Source of the DNA: an uncultured Collinsella sp.
GTDB lineage: Bacteria; Actinomycetota; Coriobacteriia; Coriobacteriales; Coriobacteriaceae
Direction of reading: 5' to 3'
Assembly: GCA_902494085.1 (NCBI GenBank)
Contig: CABURU010000004.1
Location: 62,001-126,000, forward strand
DNA: 64,000 nt
Below, piece by piece: positions 63,876 through 64,000 of the stretch (positions within the stretch are counted from its first letter, which is position 1; the number at the start of each line of letters is the position of its first letter). Below the pieces are notes generated by a model. It saw only the letters and a list, made by a program, of their open reading frames with translations, did not search any database and was not told where the DNA came from. The translations under genes were made by a program, and so were the position numbers.

Positions 63876-64000
63876 GCCCGCTCCTCAACTCGACCGTATG
63901 GACACTGTAGCCGCAAGACCATACAAGCCGCGCTATGAATAGAGCGACCTTGTGTTTTAGGTTGTCTTTTGGTACGCAAGCGGCAAGTTTTTGTACAGCG
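63876..64000. other. Upstream region of the AAA/BTAD regulator
   Basis: It is short and non-coding. No clear promoter or repeat is visible to the window end. Confidence 0.3.

Overview
The window reads as a chromosome segment of a gut Coriobacteriia actinobacterium, most likely Collinsella or a close relative. This is inferred from gene content, not from any marker-gene comparison: GC-rich coding DNA, a type III glutamine synthetase, a second GyrB/ParE-GyrA/ParC-like pair, a MurT-GatD fusion, a large AAA-plus-BTAD transcription factor, an LAxTG-type cell-wall protein, and PTS, Fe-alcohol dehydrogenase and glycerol dehydrogenase genes of a fermentative lifestyle. There is no rRNA, CRISPR array, intact transposase or prophage. 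One tRNA (Glu, UUC) is present.

Layout. 1-2.5 kb: end of a two-component system and a LuxR-type regulator. 2.7-7.0 kb: a 1455-residue Tat-exported, sortase-anchored surface protein. 7.1-11.8 kb: type II topoisomerase B and A subunits behind a promoter region with two perfect inverted repeats. 11.9-24.3 kb is accessory DNA: a decayed ATPase gene, a MerR-controlled set (CMD/cupin, Cys-type hydrolase, flavin reductase), a LysR/aldo-keto reductase/YqhD-like alcohol dehydrogenase set with a flavodoxin remnant, three methyltransferases, a YjdF fragment, a ToxN/AbiQ-like protein and a TetR stub. 24.4-29.1 kb: an extremely GC-rich lantibiotic-protection-type ABC transporter with its own two-component system.

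29.2-34.7 kb: guaA, L-asparaginase, an XRE regulator diverging from an unknown gene over a perfect 24-bp palindrome, a DUF1648-type membrane protein and ychF. 34.8-40.2 kb: an alpha-glucoside PTS permease, a 6-phospho-alpha-glucosidase, a zinc dehydrogenase and a GntR/UTRA regulator with two matching operator-like sites between the divergent genes. 40.3-45.3 kb: a polyferredoxin, two glycerol dehydrogenase paralogues and an Fe-alcohol dehydrogenase, all on the minus strand. 45.8-50.1 kb: two repeat-type proteins and the MurT-GatD fusion.

50.2-50.9 kb is repeat-rich: tRNA-Glu with a partial tandem copy of its 3' end and terminator, then a MITE-like element with 32-bp terminal inverted repeats. 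50.9-57.7 kb: glnN diverges from metF / methionine-synthase activation protein / metH around a large stem-loop. 57.8-63.9 kb: a UPF0210 protein, a 134-bp element with perfect 32-bp inverted arms, an orphan methyltransferase, a YhbY-type protein and a 999-residue AAA/BTAD regulator. No single well-known defence island is present. The strongest candidates for something new are the structured intergenic elements, the palindrome-controlled XRE/unknown pair, the ToxN-like gene and the methyltransferase trio.
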